From Halocafeteria seosinensis (taxonomy: Eukaryota > Sar > Bigyra > Bicosoecida): a stretch of 64,000 nt of DNA. Where the stretch lies: positions 62,001 through 126,000 of the forward strand of contig LVLI01000314.1 in the NCBI GenBank assembly GCA_001687465.1, read 5' to 3'. Positions 31,102 through 46,100 of this stretch are shown piece after piece. The notes below the pieces were generated by a model. It searched no databases, was not told where the DNA came from, and saw only the letters and a program-made list of their open reading frames with translations. The first letter of the stretch is position 1. The number at the start of each line of letters is the position of its first letter. Both the position numbers and the translations under genes were made by a program.

Positions 31102-34100
31102 ATGTCGGCGCATGACACCAGTGAAACTGGTCACCGAATGGGAGAGGATATGGCCTCCCTGGAGGAGCGGAAACATACTTCTTTGGAAAGTGCTGGGGAT
31201 GTGCAGGGGAATGAAGCGCAAGAAGGAAGTGAGAATGAAGAGACGGAGGGATCAGCACGCGAGTTTGATAGGTTACCGGACCCGCGTCAGAAAGAGAGAC
31301 GACAAGCAGCGATACTGCGGTCTGTGGTAAAAAATTTGTACCCAATGCATGAATGGATTGCCTCTCGAGTGGCGGCAGCCTTGGGGGAGGTGACGACCGA
31401 GGAAGTGGAGGAAGCCATGTCTGATGATTCAAATTGGAGACTCATTGAACAATTCGTCAGGGGCCAGATAACGACATTTTTTGTGTCCAAAGAAGCCTCC
31501 GACCGAAACGAAAATGTACGAAGGAAACATCGACGCTCCCGAAAGAATAAAGTGGCGTTTTTCTTCAATAGAGTTACGTCGCGGATCCGAGAAGAATTTG
31601 TGTACTTCACCCGCATGCAACACAAGGAGGATAAAACTGACGACCATATGCCATTATGGGAATCTACTAGTAGGGAAGGACTTCTTCGTAGTGACGATAT
31701 CGTCGGCCAAAACCGTGTCAACTCTGATTATCCTCCGCTGACCCACTTGCTACATCTGTACGATGATGGTCGAAGCACCGTTGGGACATTGTCCCCTGAT
31801 ATTATCTCTTCAACTACTGCGATGTTTAAACTAGTGTATTACCCAATCTTTTTGAATTTTGCGAAGGGACAATGGGGTCAATGTAGTTGGGGTACCGTAA
31901 ATCACTTCCGGCAACGGCTTGAAGGATATATACAGTTTTTAGAAGATACCAGTCACAGCGTTATTGAAGACAAGCAACTAAGAAAACCCAAACCAGAGAC
32001 TATCCAAACCATCAAAGCGGAAGATGGTACCCTCACGGTCGAGCAAGTGGGAGAACTTTGTTCTCTTGTTAACGAATGGTGTGATCACGCAGATGTATGT
32101 ATAACCAATGCTGGGGAGAGACAACGAGACTCGCAAAGTACACAAATTCCCCATTTTGTTGCTGAGCACGTTCCAACTTTAGGCAGCAAAATATCCCTAG
32201 AGGGCCCAGATTCGGAATTAGATTTTTGGCGTCGCCGGCTTCGGAGACTGAATTCATTGCATGAACAACTGAAACAATCAGAAAAAAGACAGGTGATAAA
32301 GGAGCTTAAAAGGATATGGAGCACTGGAGTGCAGATTGACGCTTCTACGATCGAGGGCGCCCTTAAGCGTTGGGCTACGTTGGAATCAAATCTTAGTCAA
32401 TCAACTAATAGTGCCAAGGAAAACGTGAAGTATATGAGCATCTTGTCCAAATATGTGCAACCGCTTAACACCCGCAGTATTCGCGCCACTAGGGAAGCCG
32501 TTCGGTCTCTTATCAGTAGCATCGTTATGGTCTATTGCATGTCGAAGCAATTTGGCTCTTCTGAGAGGATGACGAAACTCCTGCAGAGAGTATCTAATCA
32601 ATTAATCTTATGCTGCTTGAAGGCCATTCTTGGGCAGTTTCCCTCCGTTCCCCTTTGGGAGAGGGACACCTTAGATTTAGTTCAGACTATGGAAGAATGC
32701 GTGAATTTAAACGAAGCTTATCAGCAAGAGATACGACAGCAATGCGAAATCTTACATGAAGATGCAAACAAGCCCGACCTAATGGTAAATGAATCTACTG
32801 CGTTTGGTCGCTTGGACTTGTTCATCAGGCGAATCATCAAACTTATCGATCTTTTCACCACAATTGACCAATTCCGTTCATTCCGTGAGAAGAATGTCGA
32901 GGGACTAGAGGAGTTGTTTTCGGCATACGATAGCCACGTGAATTGGATCCGACAACGCGGTCATCCCCTTCTGGACTTTTTGGATGACAGCTTTGACCGG
33001 GACTATGAACGTTTTAGTGTCAAGATCGCTGAAATGGAGACGTCTCTCCGCTACTACTTAAACAAATATCTGGAGGAACTTGAAACACTTGACAAAAAGA
33101 TGTGTTTGATTACTAAATTCGAGCCGTTTGTTCAGAGACCCCAGCTCCGTCAAGAAATTTATGACAAAGTCAAACTCTTTTTTCGAGAGTTTGGGCTACT
33201 CCTTCTGGATATTCAGGACACATACGATGCGTACAAAGAGGATCCGCCGACTCCAAGGGATGCTCCTCCGGTTACTGGTCGCATTTTGTGGGCACGACAG
33301 GTACGTTGTTCGCCTTGCATTTCTTCCTGAGGGGTGCGGCCACAATTTTCTTTTCTCGCAGTTGTTTAGGCTAATCGAGGGCCCGATGCAATACTTTGAG
33401 AAGTATTTACAGGTTCTTGATGAACCAGAAATGAAGAGCATTATTAGGATGTACAATACTTGTGCGAAGACTCTCGTCGCTTACGAGAACGTTTGGATTT
33501 CCGAGTGGCAGAAACATGCTACAGAAACGCAGAATTGTAAGTTCCGTCAGCACTTGTCTTTTGATTGATAGCGAAAGACATGTTGTGCGTAATGAGTAAC
33601 GTGCAGTGCTTGGCGAAACTATTTTGTCCCATGACAATGAGAACCCTGGATTCTCCGGATTTTATGTGAATTTTCATCCAGAATTGACTCAGTTGCTCAT
33701 CGAAACGAAGCAGCTACTGCGCCTTGGAGTAGCAATTCCGTGTATGTTGTGTCTAGTGGTGTGATTTTGTCTTCGTGTTGCTTACCCTAAATGGCTTGTG
33801 ATGCAGCTTCCCTTAGACTGCTGTCGTACCAAGAACAACGCATTAAGCGAGCATGCAATGCTCTGGAATCCCTTCTCTATACCGCACGTAATATCGAGAG
33901 TTACATTTCCCACTTTGAGCTTTCCTTTAAGATTTACAAAATTTTCCGGCCATTGTTGCTCCAAATTCAGCGGGTATTGGAACCTGGGAGGGTAAGCTTG
34001 GACCATGGATTGTGTGTACGGCTTATTGAACGTTCACCAAGAGTTCACATGCAGATTAGCTTATCCTGGCGGAGCCTTAATGTCGATACGTTTGTGGATG

Positions 34101-37100
34101 AAGTTGATGTTTATGTCAGTAAGCTCAAAACTGCAATTAATAAGTCCGACGATATACTAAGGAACCGCGTTGATCGAAACTTGTTGGTTATATACCGCAC
34201 GTCCCATTTCAAGCGATTGTACCAGGATCATCGTTCACTGCACGAGCTATGGGTAAAATTATCGGAAGATCTTAAAGGTTCGAAAGAGTCCTTGGTACAG
34301 AAGTCGATTGAAATTGAAACCGGCCTGGACGATATGTTAGAGGATCTTTCTGGTCTGGCTATTGAGAATGTCGGTAATATATGCTACTGCTATTCGACTG
34401 AGGATACGAGAGCTGCTTTACGTCTTTATGCCGCCGATGTCGCTGAAGTCAAGATAGCTTACCAGGAGAAGTTGTATTTTGCTGTTCGGTATAGCGTGCT
34501 ATCTTCCCTGGATGATATTCGATCTCGAGCAGCTGTGTGGAATAATGAAACCTGTGGCAGTTTCGTCCATCCCCCTCTATTTTCTGCTGACTTAATCATC
34601 GACCAAGACGATGTCAAGTTGCGCCCGACCCTTGATGAAACCCAAAACACGGTAAAGCACTTAGGTAGGCGTCTGCTTCATGGGGTGCGTGAAATAATTC
34701 CTTGGAATACTCAGTCGGATATTAGAAATGGAAATCCCTGTAAGCCAGCTCGTTTGCTTTTCGATCACCTCAGGGGCAATTTACGTTCTGGTGAAGATCT
34801 TTCTCCCGCTTTGGTGGAGACTGAATACAGTAGTCTTGATAGAATGAAGAGCAATAGAGAATCTTCACACCTCAGAGAGAAAGTATCGCAACGAAAAAAA
34901 TTGGTAGATTCGTTCTTCGAGCTGCCTGCTATTCCCGACTTTGTGAGTGCTGGTCTTGATGATAGTGGTGATCTGGATACGTATGAAGGTAGTACGGAGG
35001 ACCAAGATAGCCTTAATTCCATGTTTGTACAGTTGAGTCAAGATAAACGTGTAATTCGAATGATTTTATTACTGACAGGGCTATTTTATGGCTCTTCTCG
35101 CCGAAGTCACGAAATTGAAAAAGCATTGCTTCGCTTTCGCTGGTTATGGGCGAAGGATCGTCGGGAGGAGCTGAGACAACGATTGAAGCAGAACGATGAA
35201 AGTCTCTCGTCCATGCCAGTGTCGATCACAGACGAGTCCGGAAGTGCCGACATGAACTCTGCGCTGGATAGTTTGAAGCAATTGGAGAAAATAGAAACTG
35301 AAATCCGTGGTCTTCCCCGTTTCACTGATGTTGGGGCTGTTCGTGTACGCTACGAACACCTGAAGAGAGAACTTTCCGATGAGCTCTGGGAGTGGAAACT
35401 GGCATACGCTGAGTTTGTCCGTTCCTTGGTGGATTCGAGGGTCTCATCGATATCAATCTTCATCAAGTCTAGCTTCTCCGTCCTAAATCTAGAGGTATGA
35501 GTTTGATATTTGAACTGCTTGGGGAAAGCATAGTGACACCAATTTCCTTACATGGTGCAGATATCCTCGCTATCAATCCTCGCAAGGGTCTTTACTAGTA
35601 TTAAGGCGATTCAACTGCAAGAGTCCAATTTCGAGGGCATGATAAAACCTGCGACTCAAATGTTAGATAAATTGCAAGCTACAATGGGAGGGAAATACGA
35701 TCTCAGCGAAGACTACGATTCAGTAAATGAACTCAGGCAACAAGTACGTGATGGGCAAGTAGTGTTTATTCTGCTAACGTGCCGTACGGGTTGAATTTCT
35801 CCTGCAGTGGTCGAGACTGGTAAACAAGATGAAGCAAGTGATCAATCACTTGTGGGAAAATGAGGATCTGTACTTGTCTATGTATACAAAGGAACAGGAA
35901 ACAACAGATCACGAGTGGCAACTGCTTTCGGAAGAAATAGAAACTAACAAGCCATTTGAAGTTGGGGATCTGGATACGTATGAAATCAGTCCTCACTTGA
36001 CGGAAAGAAGCCGCAACCAGCTGCGGAAGCTAAACTCAAGGTTGGAGGCTCTAGAGCAACGTGAGAACAACTTAAAGACAGCAAGTTCCTTATTTGGGTT
36101 CGACCGTAGAATGGATTCAACGGTAGTGGCAGCAACAAAGCAACTACGTCTTTGGAATGATCTATGGTCTTTCTCCTCTAGGGTAGAGAAAGATCTCAAC
36201 GATTTTGACCAACTTCAGTGGAGAATGGCTGTGCATCGGCTGAAACACATGAAAGAGAATGTCAACTCATTTTTGCAGGAGAGTCATGGGTTTCCCTCTG
36301 ATGCAAAAGAACTTACGTTGTTCCTTGCTGCAACGAAGCGACTACGCTTGTATAGCAAGGCTCTTTCAGTACTTGAGGAACTTAACGTGGATTATTTGCA
36401 GAGTCGTCACTGGGCAAAACTTGGCCACATACTAGACGTTGTGCTTCCCTATGAGGCTTTAGATTTCCCCGTGTCAACTCTTATCACGAGTAAACTTGTC
36501 TCTGCGAAACCCGAAATCGAAGATGTTCTCATTACGGCTGAGAAGGAACACGGTGTTGAGAAGAAGTTGACGTCGATGGAGCAATTGTGGGAAGATACTG
36601 CAGTGACTACTGAGCACTCTAGTGACTACGATTTACCGCTTATTGTGAAGGCTTCCTCAACGATTGAGCAATTGGATGAAGCAATTTTAACTCTTCAATC
36701 GTTTTCACGTATGAAGCATGCAATGCCCTTCGAAACACGAATACAGGAATTGTTGACATCTTTGACAGCAACATCTGACACGTTCCAATTGTGGTTGAGA
36801 GTTCAGTCTTTATGGCTAGCCTTGGCACCTGTTTTCCTGAGTGGAGAGATTACTATGCAGCTACCAATGGAAGCTAAAAGGTTCAGCAAACTCGACAAGC
36901 AATGGAGAAGCATCATGAACCACGTGCGATCGGAAACAAAACTGTTAACTCTATGTTTGGATGAAGGCACGCAACAGGCTCTGAACACTATGCTGTCGGG
37001 GCTGCACAAATGTCAAGGCTCCTTGCAAAAGTACCTGGAGCGGAAACGTGAGCAATTTCCCCGATTCTATCTTCTCTCTGACAATTCTCTCCTCCAGATT

Positions 37101-40100
37101 CTCAGCAGAGGAAATAACATTGCAGCTATAATGAACCCTCTAGGAGAGATATTTCCTGGAATTTCCCTGTTGAGACAGTGGAGATCTGGAGGCCAACAGC
37201 AGGTTTACAGCATTGCACACCAGCTTGGGAGAGAATCTGAAGAGCTGGAACTCCTGGAGCCGGTGAGAATACTTAAAAGTGTCTTCTGGACATATGTTTA
37301 CCACTCGTAACGTTGTTTCCCTTTTGTTTTGGACTCCAGGTGACGATAACGAATACCCCAGAGCACTGGATGGCGAATCTTGAGACGGCGATGCAAAGAC
37401 TTATGAAGAGCATCTTCCAGTCTGCCTCAGAGTCCGTGCTAGTACAGTCAGTAGGCGAGCTGGTACAAAAGTATCCCTCACAAGCATGTATCTTAGCTAT
37501 TTCGGTCCTTTGGACTGCTGAAACATCCAAAGCCATTGAAGCCTCGTACAAGTCTAAGAATAACTTCTCTCCGTTTGCCAAAACTCAGTTGAATATGTTA
37601 AATACGTTGTCTCAGTGGTGCACGGAAGTAGAAGCCCAACCAATGGTTCGCCAGAAAATAGAAGCGTTGATTATTACAGTGCTCCACCACCGCGATATGT
37701 TTCAGGAAGTGGTACGAGCACAAAGGGAAGGACAGTTGGATTCCACCAACGATTTTGAGTGGTTACGGCACATGAGAGCTTACTGGATTGCCCCTCCCTC
37801 AGAGGGAGAAGAGGGTGAAAAGAATACATTTGGCTTTGGGAAAGCGGCGCACTTCTGGGGTGGCTTCCGTGACAGTGCTGTCCTGACGGCTGCCCAGAAG
37901 TCCCAAGGCAGGTCGTTAGATTCCGTAGAGAAAGACTATTTGGGGGATGGAAGACTCGAGATAAGTGTTTGCGATATATCGCTAGTGTCGGCTTACGAGT
38001 ACCTGGGCGTAACACCTCGATTGGTCGTGACTCCTCTCACTGATAGGGCGTTTATTGCGATGCTCTATGCGTTACAATGGAACTATGGAGGCTCTCCGAC
38101 TGGCCCTGCAGGCACTGGTAAAACAGAGACCGTGAAGGATTTAGGAAGAGTGTTGTCAACACCAGTCAATGTGGTAAATTGTTCACCAGCAATGCTTCAT
38201 GAAGATCTATGTAGACTATTCAAGGGCGTTGCTGCTACGCGAGTCTGGCTTTGTCTTGACGAATTCAACAGGTATTTGTTTTAGTTTGTCGATTTCTGCG
38301 GGGGCAGTTCTCATGAACGCTATCGTTTGGTTTTGCAGACTGACGGCGGATACACTTTCTGGTGCCAGTGCGTTAATTGATACTATAGCCGTTGCTCGCA
38401 AGGGGCGCTCAGCGACAGCAGCCTTTCCGGAATGTACATTGATGTTTCCTCCGGAATCTGTATCAGGGTATTTCATCACGATGAACCCTGGCTATGCAGG
38501 TGAGTGCTAAAGAATATCTCTATTAAAGATACTACAGCAAAATGCGAGCAATGCGCTGCAGGAAGACAAAACTTACCTGACTCCGTAAAACGACATTTTC
38601 GCTCGTTTGCGATGATGAAACCGGATGAAGAAGTCATTCTTCGTATCAAACTATGCAGTCAAGGCTTTCAAATGTTCTCGCAGCTTTCAAAAAAATGCTG
38701 CAAGCTGTTTAGTTTGGCTTCCAGCCGTCTTTCGACTCGCAGGCACTATGACTTCGGGTTGCGCGGGTTACTAAGCATTTTACCCCTATCTCTGCGCTTT
38801 AAAGCGACGTCTACGTGCAACGAGCGTGTCGTGATTTGCCAGGCAGTCTTTTCAGTAAATCTTGCTCGCCTTGAGAAAGCAGATGCGGCGTTGTTCTTAG
38901 AGTTAGCCGAAGGAATTTTCGGAGAAGATGATGTCTCGACAGCTTTGCGGGAACTTTCTCACTCAAACGGTAGTACCACCCGCTGGGCTTGTGAAAAGCT
39001 GGGGATCTTAGAAGCAGAGCGATGTCAAGAAAATGTGCATCATCTCAGTAGCGTCGCCTCGTCCCGGCATGGAATTCTTGTTCTCGGGGATAAAAGGGTT
39101 GGCAAGTCTATGAACATTTATACACTGGCCATGAAGACAGCTGCGGAGCGTAACAGCTCCATCCGTGTATGGACTCTCAATCCAAAGGCAATCAGTGCCC
39201 TTGATATGTTTGGTTATCTTAACACACAGAGTAAGGAATGGATTTATGGGGTGTTCTCGGTGGCTTTGGAAAGATATACCGCTTCGGATTCTTTGCCGAC
39301 ATGGTTTCTCCTTGATGGACCCATAGACTCGGGATGGATCGAGAACTTGAACTCTCTTCTTGACGATAACCGCACACTTGTTTTGTCGAATGGTCAGAGA
39401 ATTGGAATTGGTACCGATACGAAGTTATTCTTCGAAGCGTACTCTGTCGCCAACGCGTCTCCGGCAACGGTTTCGAGAGTAGGAATTTTTTATCAGCAGC
39501 ACCAACCTTTTGAAGGTGACAAACTAGTGTCCTCCTGGTGCACTAGATGCTCGGTGAAGGCCGTTTCGGACGAACTGTATAATCTCTATAACTATTATAT
39601 CCGTGGCACGGACGAAAGTTCAACCTGCTCCGTCACGTTTCTCCAACACCGATTAATGTCTCAGAACGCGATTCGCAGAATACGTGAAGGAAAAGAGTCT
39701 CTCATTTCTGTACTGTTTCGTAGCATCCTAACTTCTCAATCAGCATTCAATGAACTGCGGTTCGTGGAACTTGTTCTACAATTGTTCACGAGCCAACTAG
39801 AAACCCACGGACTTGGTTGTGGCACTAGTGACAGTGTGATTGCACCGGTGACTGAAGGAGGGGAGAGCAAGACCGCCTCTGTCCTTTCCAACTCTTCTCA
39901 CAGACGATTCTTACCCAACAGTTTTGCGGCAACGGATAGACTCAACTGGGCGGACAACGGCAGCAAAGAACTCTTGCATCGACTATTTGTTCACAGTGTG
40001 GCAATGGTGATGCACTCGTTTTTGGATGAAAAGTATATGTCCTTATTTTGCGAGTGGATGCAGGCATTGGATGCACCATTGCCAGAGTCTGGAAATGTGA

Positions 40101-43100
40101 TTCACTCCTACCTTTCTGTAGACTATGCGTCAAGATCCCAGCCCGTAGGCAAATCATCTTCTCCTCGACCAGCAAAGAAGCCAGTGCTAGAGTGCCTGTC
40201 TTTCTCTTGGAAGACCTACGGTAGTCTTCTGCAGCAATGGTTCCGCGCTGTGGAAGACGGTATGTGCGCATCGGCACATGAACAGTGGGCACCCCACAGG
40301 GCGGACTTTCGAATGTTCCTCATGCCAACGGAGGAGGGGCTCCGAATATCATACCTGCGCGAGGCACTACACACACTACGGCTGCCGATGATAGTTCAGG
40401 GGCATCGAGGCGTGGGAAAGTCTGCATTGCTTCGGTCCTTAGCGAAGAGTCCTCCGTTGTTGCCCTACGCACATGACCTTGAGAGTATGTCAATTGGTCT
40501 TCCGCAAATGTTGCACTACGGTTTGACATCTGATAAACTGGATAAGGAAAAGTTGCATTCCTCAATGTCGAGCTACTTTCAGTTGGTTGACATAAATTCC
40601 GTTTCTCGGACGGGAACGCACATTGTTGTCGACCGAGGGTTATCAATTTCTGCGTTTAGGCAGCAATTGCATTCTGATTTAGTGCGGAAAGGAGGCCGCA
40701 CTTATGGCCCAGAGCAAAAGGGAGCAACTGTATTTATAGAAGATCTTTTCATGTCTGAAATTGATACCTGGGGCGATGCTCCGATTTTGGTAAGTTCAAA
40801 TGATGGCTGGTAGCCTAACTCTATACATTTTATACCCATTAATGCTGTCTCAGGAACTGACCAAACAACTACTTGAAACTGACGCGCTTCCCTTCGTGAA
40901 CTACGATAACAGGGGCGATACTATTTGTTATGATAAGTTGAACGTCCTGGCCAGTGGGAGAACAAATTCTTCCAACACCAGCTGTTTATTTCCAGTGAAG
41001 ATGCAGCAACCAACTAGTTCTGATATCAACCAAATTTTTTGCGGCTGTTTCTTAGTTTTTGACCTTGCAAAGGACCATGCCAAATTGTTAGGTGAGCAGC
41101 TTACGACGAACTGTATCGTCCCTCTCTGCTCTGTACGTACAGAAGCAGACGTTCCACTGCTTTCTCTGCACAAGATGGTGGTTTCAGTGTTACAACTGGT
41201 TTACAATATGAACGAGGAAGAAAAGAAGTCTCCTGCCTTAATCCTCCAACGGTTCTTTGATGAGATCCTTCACCAGTCGAAAGATCAATCCGTGACTTCC
41301 ACCCTGATGAAAGGCATGCGAGATACTGTTGACTCATTTGCTGGCGCAGTTGGACCAAAAGAATCTGACTTGGCTAAGAACGCGTTTGGCTCCTTAACCC
41401 GCCAACTAGACTATTGTTACTACCACATGACATCCGGAAGGGGAACGGAGCACTCCGGAAAAGGATACTCTTCTACAGATCTTAGGTGGAACACATTGTT
41501 TTCCAACGCTATACACGTCAATGAACCGCCGCGGCATATTGGGCTCTGGTTGAAGGAAAACGGCTACTCTGATAGTGTCAGTGAATTCATGGACCGATAC
41601 TGGCGAGGAGTCTTGAAGGACGCGACAGAATCTACTGGAGAGCACACGTATCAACAAATATTTATGGTACCATATTTTATGGTCAGGATACAGGAACTAT
41701 TTCGATCGCTCCAATCTCAGGGGACTGTTTCGATTCTATGCGGATCACCAAATAGTGGAAAGTCAACGGCTCTTTCCGTTGCATGTTCCGCACTAGGTTC
41801 ATCCCTGAAGACAATCGATAGTATTACTAGCCACAGTCAGTTTCTTGATGAACTACGTGATGCGATATCGCTGAGTGGTGGTATCTCAAATAGGAAAGCT
41901 GTATTTGCGATGTACATCAGGAGCCGCTCACAGAAAGAGATTTTAAATAGCCTTGATACATTGATTCGAGGAAGCAATCTTCGCTTTTTGTTCAATCGGG
42001 ATGAGATATTAGCACTACTCAATGACCTTTCTGATCTCGGCGGAGTAGATGCGGATTCAGAGGATGAAATCAACCAATTGCTAGATGAAATGATCCGGAG
42101 AGTCCGCCAAAACTTTACGCTGGTACTTCTACCGTCGTCTAATGTTACAGAATATTCCTTAGAGCATTTACAGAACGATTTTCCATCGCTATGTGGGGAA
42201 TCACTGATATTCTTCTTCCGTCAGTGGCCGGAACAATCGTTGTCTGAGATCGCGTACAGGTCCTTGGATCAAAGCAACATAACGCAGGAACGCAAGATTA
42301 AGGCAAAGGAAGAAAATGAGAATCTGCTGCTAGAATTAAGTAGAAGCTTTTGCTCAGCTCATCAGATTGCGAACGACGTTGCCGGAGGTAATGTTTCGGA
42401 AGGAGAATTGTTTCAAGGGAACTCCTACACCAGTTTTTTGACCACATTTCAGAAGTTGGTAAAGCGGAAAAGCGTTCAAGCTCAAAATAGAGCCAATGAA
42501 CTTGCGAGTGGGGTGGAAAAGATTAACAATGCCACAGATGACACCGAGCAGTTGCGCACCGAGGTCAAGGAACAGCAAAAGCTGGTAGAAAGAAAAGACC
42601 TCGATTGCAAGGTGCTCGTCGATGAACTGAACGAAAAAACGCAGGAGGCACATAAAGAGAAGAAACGAGTGGAGGAGATGCGGAGGTCGTGCGAAGAGCA
42701 ACGCGCTAACATCGACGAAGAACGAAAATTGGCTGAAGCAGATTTAAAAGAGGCCCAACCTTATTTTGAACAGGCTCTAAAGGCGGTAGAAAACATTCAC
42801 TCAAATGACATTGTTGAGTTAAAGGCAATGTCGAGCCCTCAACCCATAGTGAAACTTGTGCTTGACTGCGTCCTCATTCTTCTCACCAAACCTCTAAATG
42901 CAGTAGAGCCCTCTCCGCTGAAAATGGGCTCCAGGAAAAGCAGAATTCATGTAGACTTCTTGAAGGATTCGTATGGCCATGCTTGGAAGTCGCTTCTGTT
43001 AGATGTCAACCTTATTTCGTCATTGAAGTCTTTCGCTCGGAACTATAAGGATAGTATCACAGATGAAACCGTTGAACTTGTAGAACCGTACCTAGGCCTC

Positions 43101-46100
43101 CCTGGTATGACCGATGACCAAGCTACCTACTCTTCGAAAGCTGTTGCTGGTCTACTCAACTGGGTGAAAGCTCTCGTTCAGTACCACAGAGCTAGTAAAG
43201 TAGTGAAACCGAAATTGAGAGCACTGGAAGCTGCGGAAGCGCGTCTTCAGGATGCTGAAACTTCCCTCCGTAAGGCACAGCAACAAGAAGACGAGTGTAA
43301 CAGTAAGCTTGAACAATTGCAGGCTAGTTATCAGAACAAGATCCAAGAACAACGCGAATTAGTTGACCGTGCTAGTGCACTTCGAACAAGACTGAATCAC
43401 GCTACTACTCTTATAGAACAATTGTCAGGGGAGAAACAGAGGTGGGAAAGACAACTTTCAGAGAAATACGGAGAAATTAATGCAACATTTGGAGATTGCT
43501 TCATTGCATCTGCTCTACTATCATACTCCGGTCGAATGGATTTTTCCCAACAGAGGGACTTGGTTTACAAGGCAATTAGACTGCTCGAAAAGCATTCAAT
43601 CGGTACTTCCTTTGGTCTGTATATGCCTCCGGGGAAAAAGGGCATTTCCGAAGCTGACAAATTGTCTGCTGGAATTTTTTCGTTCGTAGAAAGCTTCATT
43701 TGCTCGGAAGAGACGAGCATTGGTAATTTACAAATCGATGGAGTTAGAGAGAATAGGAAGTTCCTCCAGAACGCAGCCCTAACTGCTTCTAGTCTGGAGT
43801 ATCGGTGCGAATCTTTACTGCTGGTAGACCCGCAATCAACGTGCCACACGTGGCTGAGGTGCTTAGGCAAGCGAGTTCAACCGAACGGACGAATTCTAGA
43901 GGCCGAAGGTGGTTCGCGAAACTTCGTTGACTCGTTCGAGCGAGGTCTGGAGAGCGACTCCCTCATACTTGTGCGGAATCCCACCTTAGACAATTTCCGA
44001 ACAATCCGGCCGTTTCTCAAGGGAAAGCTTTTCACCAGAGGGACAACGAACTTCGTTAAACTGAGAGGGAATGCTCACGAAAGTGAAGTATCGATGAACG
44101 CGGCTGCTATCGTTGTGTTTAATGCCTTCCTTGATGAGATACCCCAAGATGCGAGAAATACCTGCAACTGTGTACAGTTCACAATGGACACGGAAGCTTT
44201 GGAGGAGCAAATCCTGAGTATCGTATCTCACCATGAGCAACGGGCGCTGGAAGAGCAATTGCGCCAGAAAACAGAGGAAGTTCTCTCAAGTGAAAGGCAG
44301 CTCCACGAACTGGAACAGCAGCTGCTGCAGCAACTGACTGCTCAGGAGGGAAACATGCTCGAGGATAACACACTAATGCGGGTGCTTTCCGACGTAAAAC
44401 GGAACGTCGAAACTACTCAAGAAAACCTGGAGTCAGCTTCTCATACGCAAAGCCAGATCCGCGCAAAACGAGAAGTTTACCGAGTAGTTGCTTGCCATTC
44501 AAAGGCATTGTATGTTAGCATTGAAGGGGCTACCTCGCTTTCTTCATACTATGTTTTAAGCATCAACAGATTTCTTGAAGTGTTCCAAATAGCTCTAGAG
44601 AGCGCCCCGTCGTCTCCCTTCACTCCGCGACGTTTGACAAATATTATCGAAGCAGTGACTAGACGAGTATGCACTAGTTTTTCGGGACAGCTATTCTCGG
44701 AGCATCGGAAGCCATTCTATGTGTTTGTAGCATTATCACTTCTACGGGAGCAAGAAGCCATCGGGGCAAGCGAACTTCGTTGGCTGAATACTTCTCTGAA
44801 CCCCGATAAGCACGTTACGTCCAACGAGTTTAAGTGGTTACCGGAAGAGACACTGTCGAATATTCGGAGAATTAGTTCGGAGATATCTGCATTCAAGGAT
44901 CTTTATGAGAGCATTGTAGCTCAAGAAAAGCATTGGAAGCAGTGGTATAGATCACCTGATCCTGAGGCTCACGACATCGAAGACATGAGCAGAATGCTTA
45001 GTCGCTCTGGTAGCGCTGAACCTGTACACCGGCTCCTGCTGACCAAACTTTTCTTTCCAGATCGACTCTCGGGGGCAATAGACAGGTTCCTTAAGGATGT
45101 AGGATCGACATCACTGAGACAGAATCTACAGACGTTTGCTTCGGTGGATAGGATCCCCGTTGTCGGTAAAGCTGCGGAAACGTGGGACTGCAACGTATTA
45201 GAAGGACTCGCCAACGCTTTGGACGAAACTCCTAACAGGGATCCTATCCTGGTGGTCCATCACTCAGGGACGGATGTCTCGGCGTATATCGACAAGTGTG
45301 CCAAAATGCACGAAAGCCCATCGCCCACCATCGTCAGCATCGGCTCAGCATCCAACGAGCATATTCTCAACATAGTAGCCCGCCATTCTGCAACGGGTGG
45401 CTGGGTCTTGGTCGAAAATTTGCATATCTTGCCTGAGCTGCTTCACCGCATTAGAGGGGTTTTGCGGGAAAGGGCCTCAGGAGAGGTGAGCCCCAACTTT
45501 CGTGTGTTCCTTGGCTCACTTCCGGTCGGTCTGCAAGACACGGCGATTCTCCGAGAATGTCGAATCGTGACTGCAACGGACAGAACTGGCATAAAAAACA
45601 GAATGTTCTACTTATTGAGAGAACTAGGGAGTGAAGCTGTGGATAGAATAAATGCTCCATATTGGGTTCCATTGCTTTACAGCCTATGCTACCTCCATGC
45701 GAACTCCCTGGAACGGGCAAATTGGGGTGGATGGTCGGCTTCATTAGATTTTCATACCCAAGACCTTCATTGTGCCGTCCAGGTAGCAGAAACATTCAGC
45801 AACGGCATCAATTTTGATTGGAAGGCAATGCGTTACATGCTTGGTGAAATCATCTATGGAGGTAAGTTGCTTTTCTAATGCATGTTACTACGATACTGCG
45901 CCGTTTCATATTCTTGTTTCTCATTACAGGTAAACTGACGGACAGCTTCGATGTCCGCACGATGCGGGCAATGATCGACAAGTGGTTTCCAATATCTAAT
46001 GCCGGATATTGCTTTACACTTACCTCTGATGTTACATCTCGCACATGGTATACCTCGCCAGTAGAAGGCATCTACTACTCACTGCAAGATATTCTGAACC

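Noticed and set aside
30704-31102. 132-codon frame directly upstream of the dynein ATG
   Set aside because: No domain, no splice or start context, and composition like non-coding DNA; probably leader or promoter sequence.
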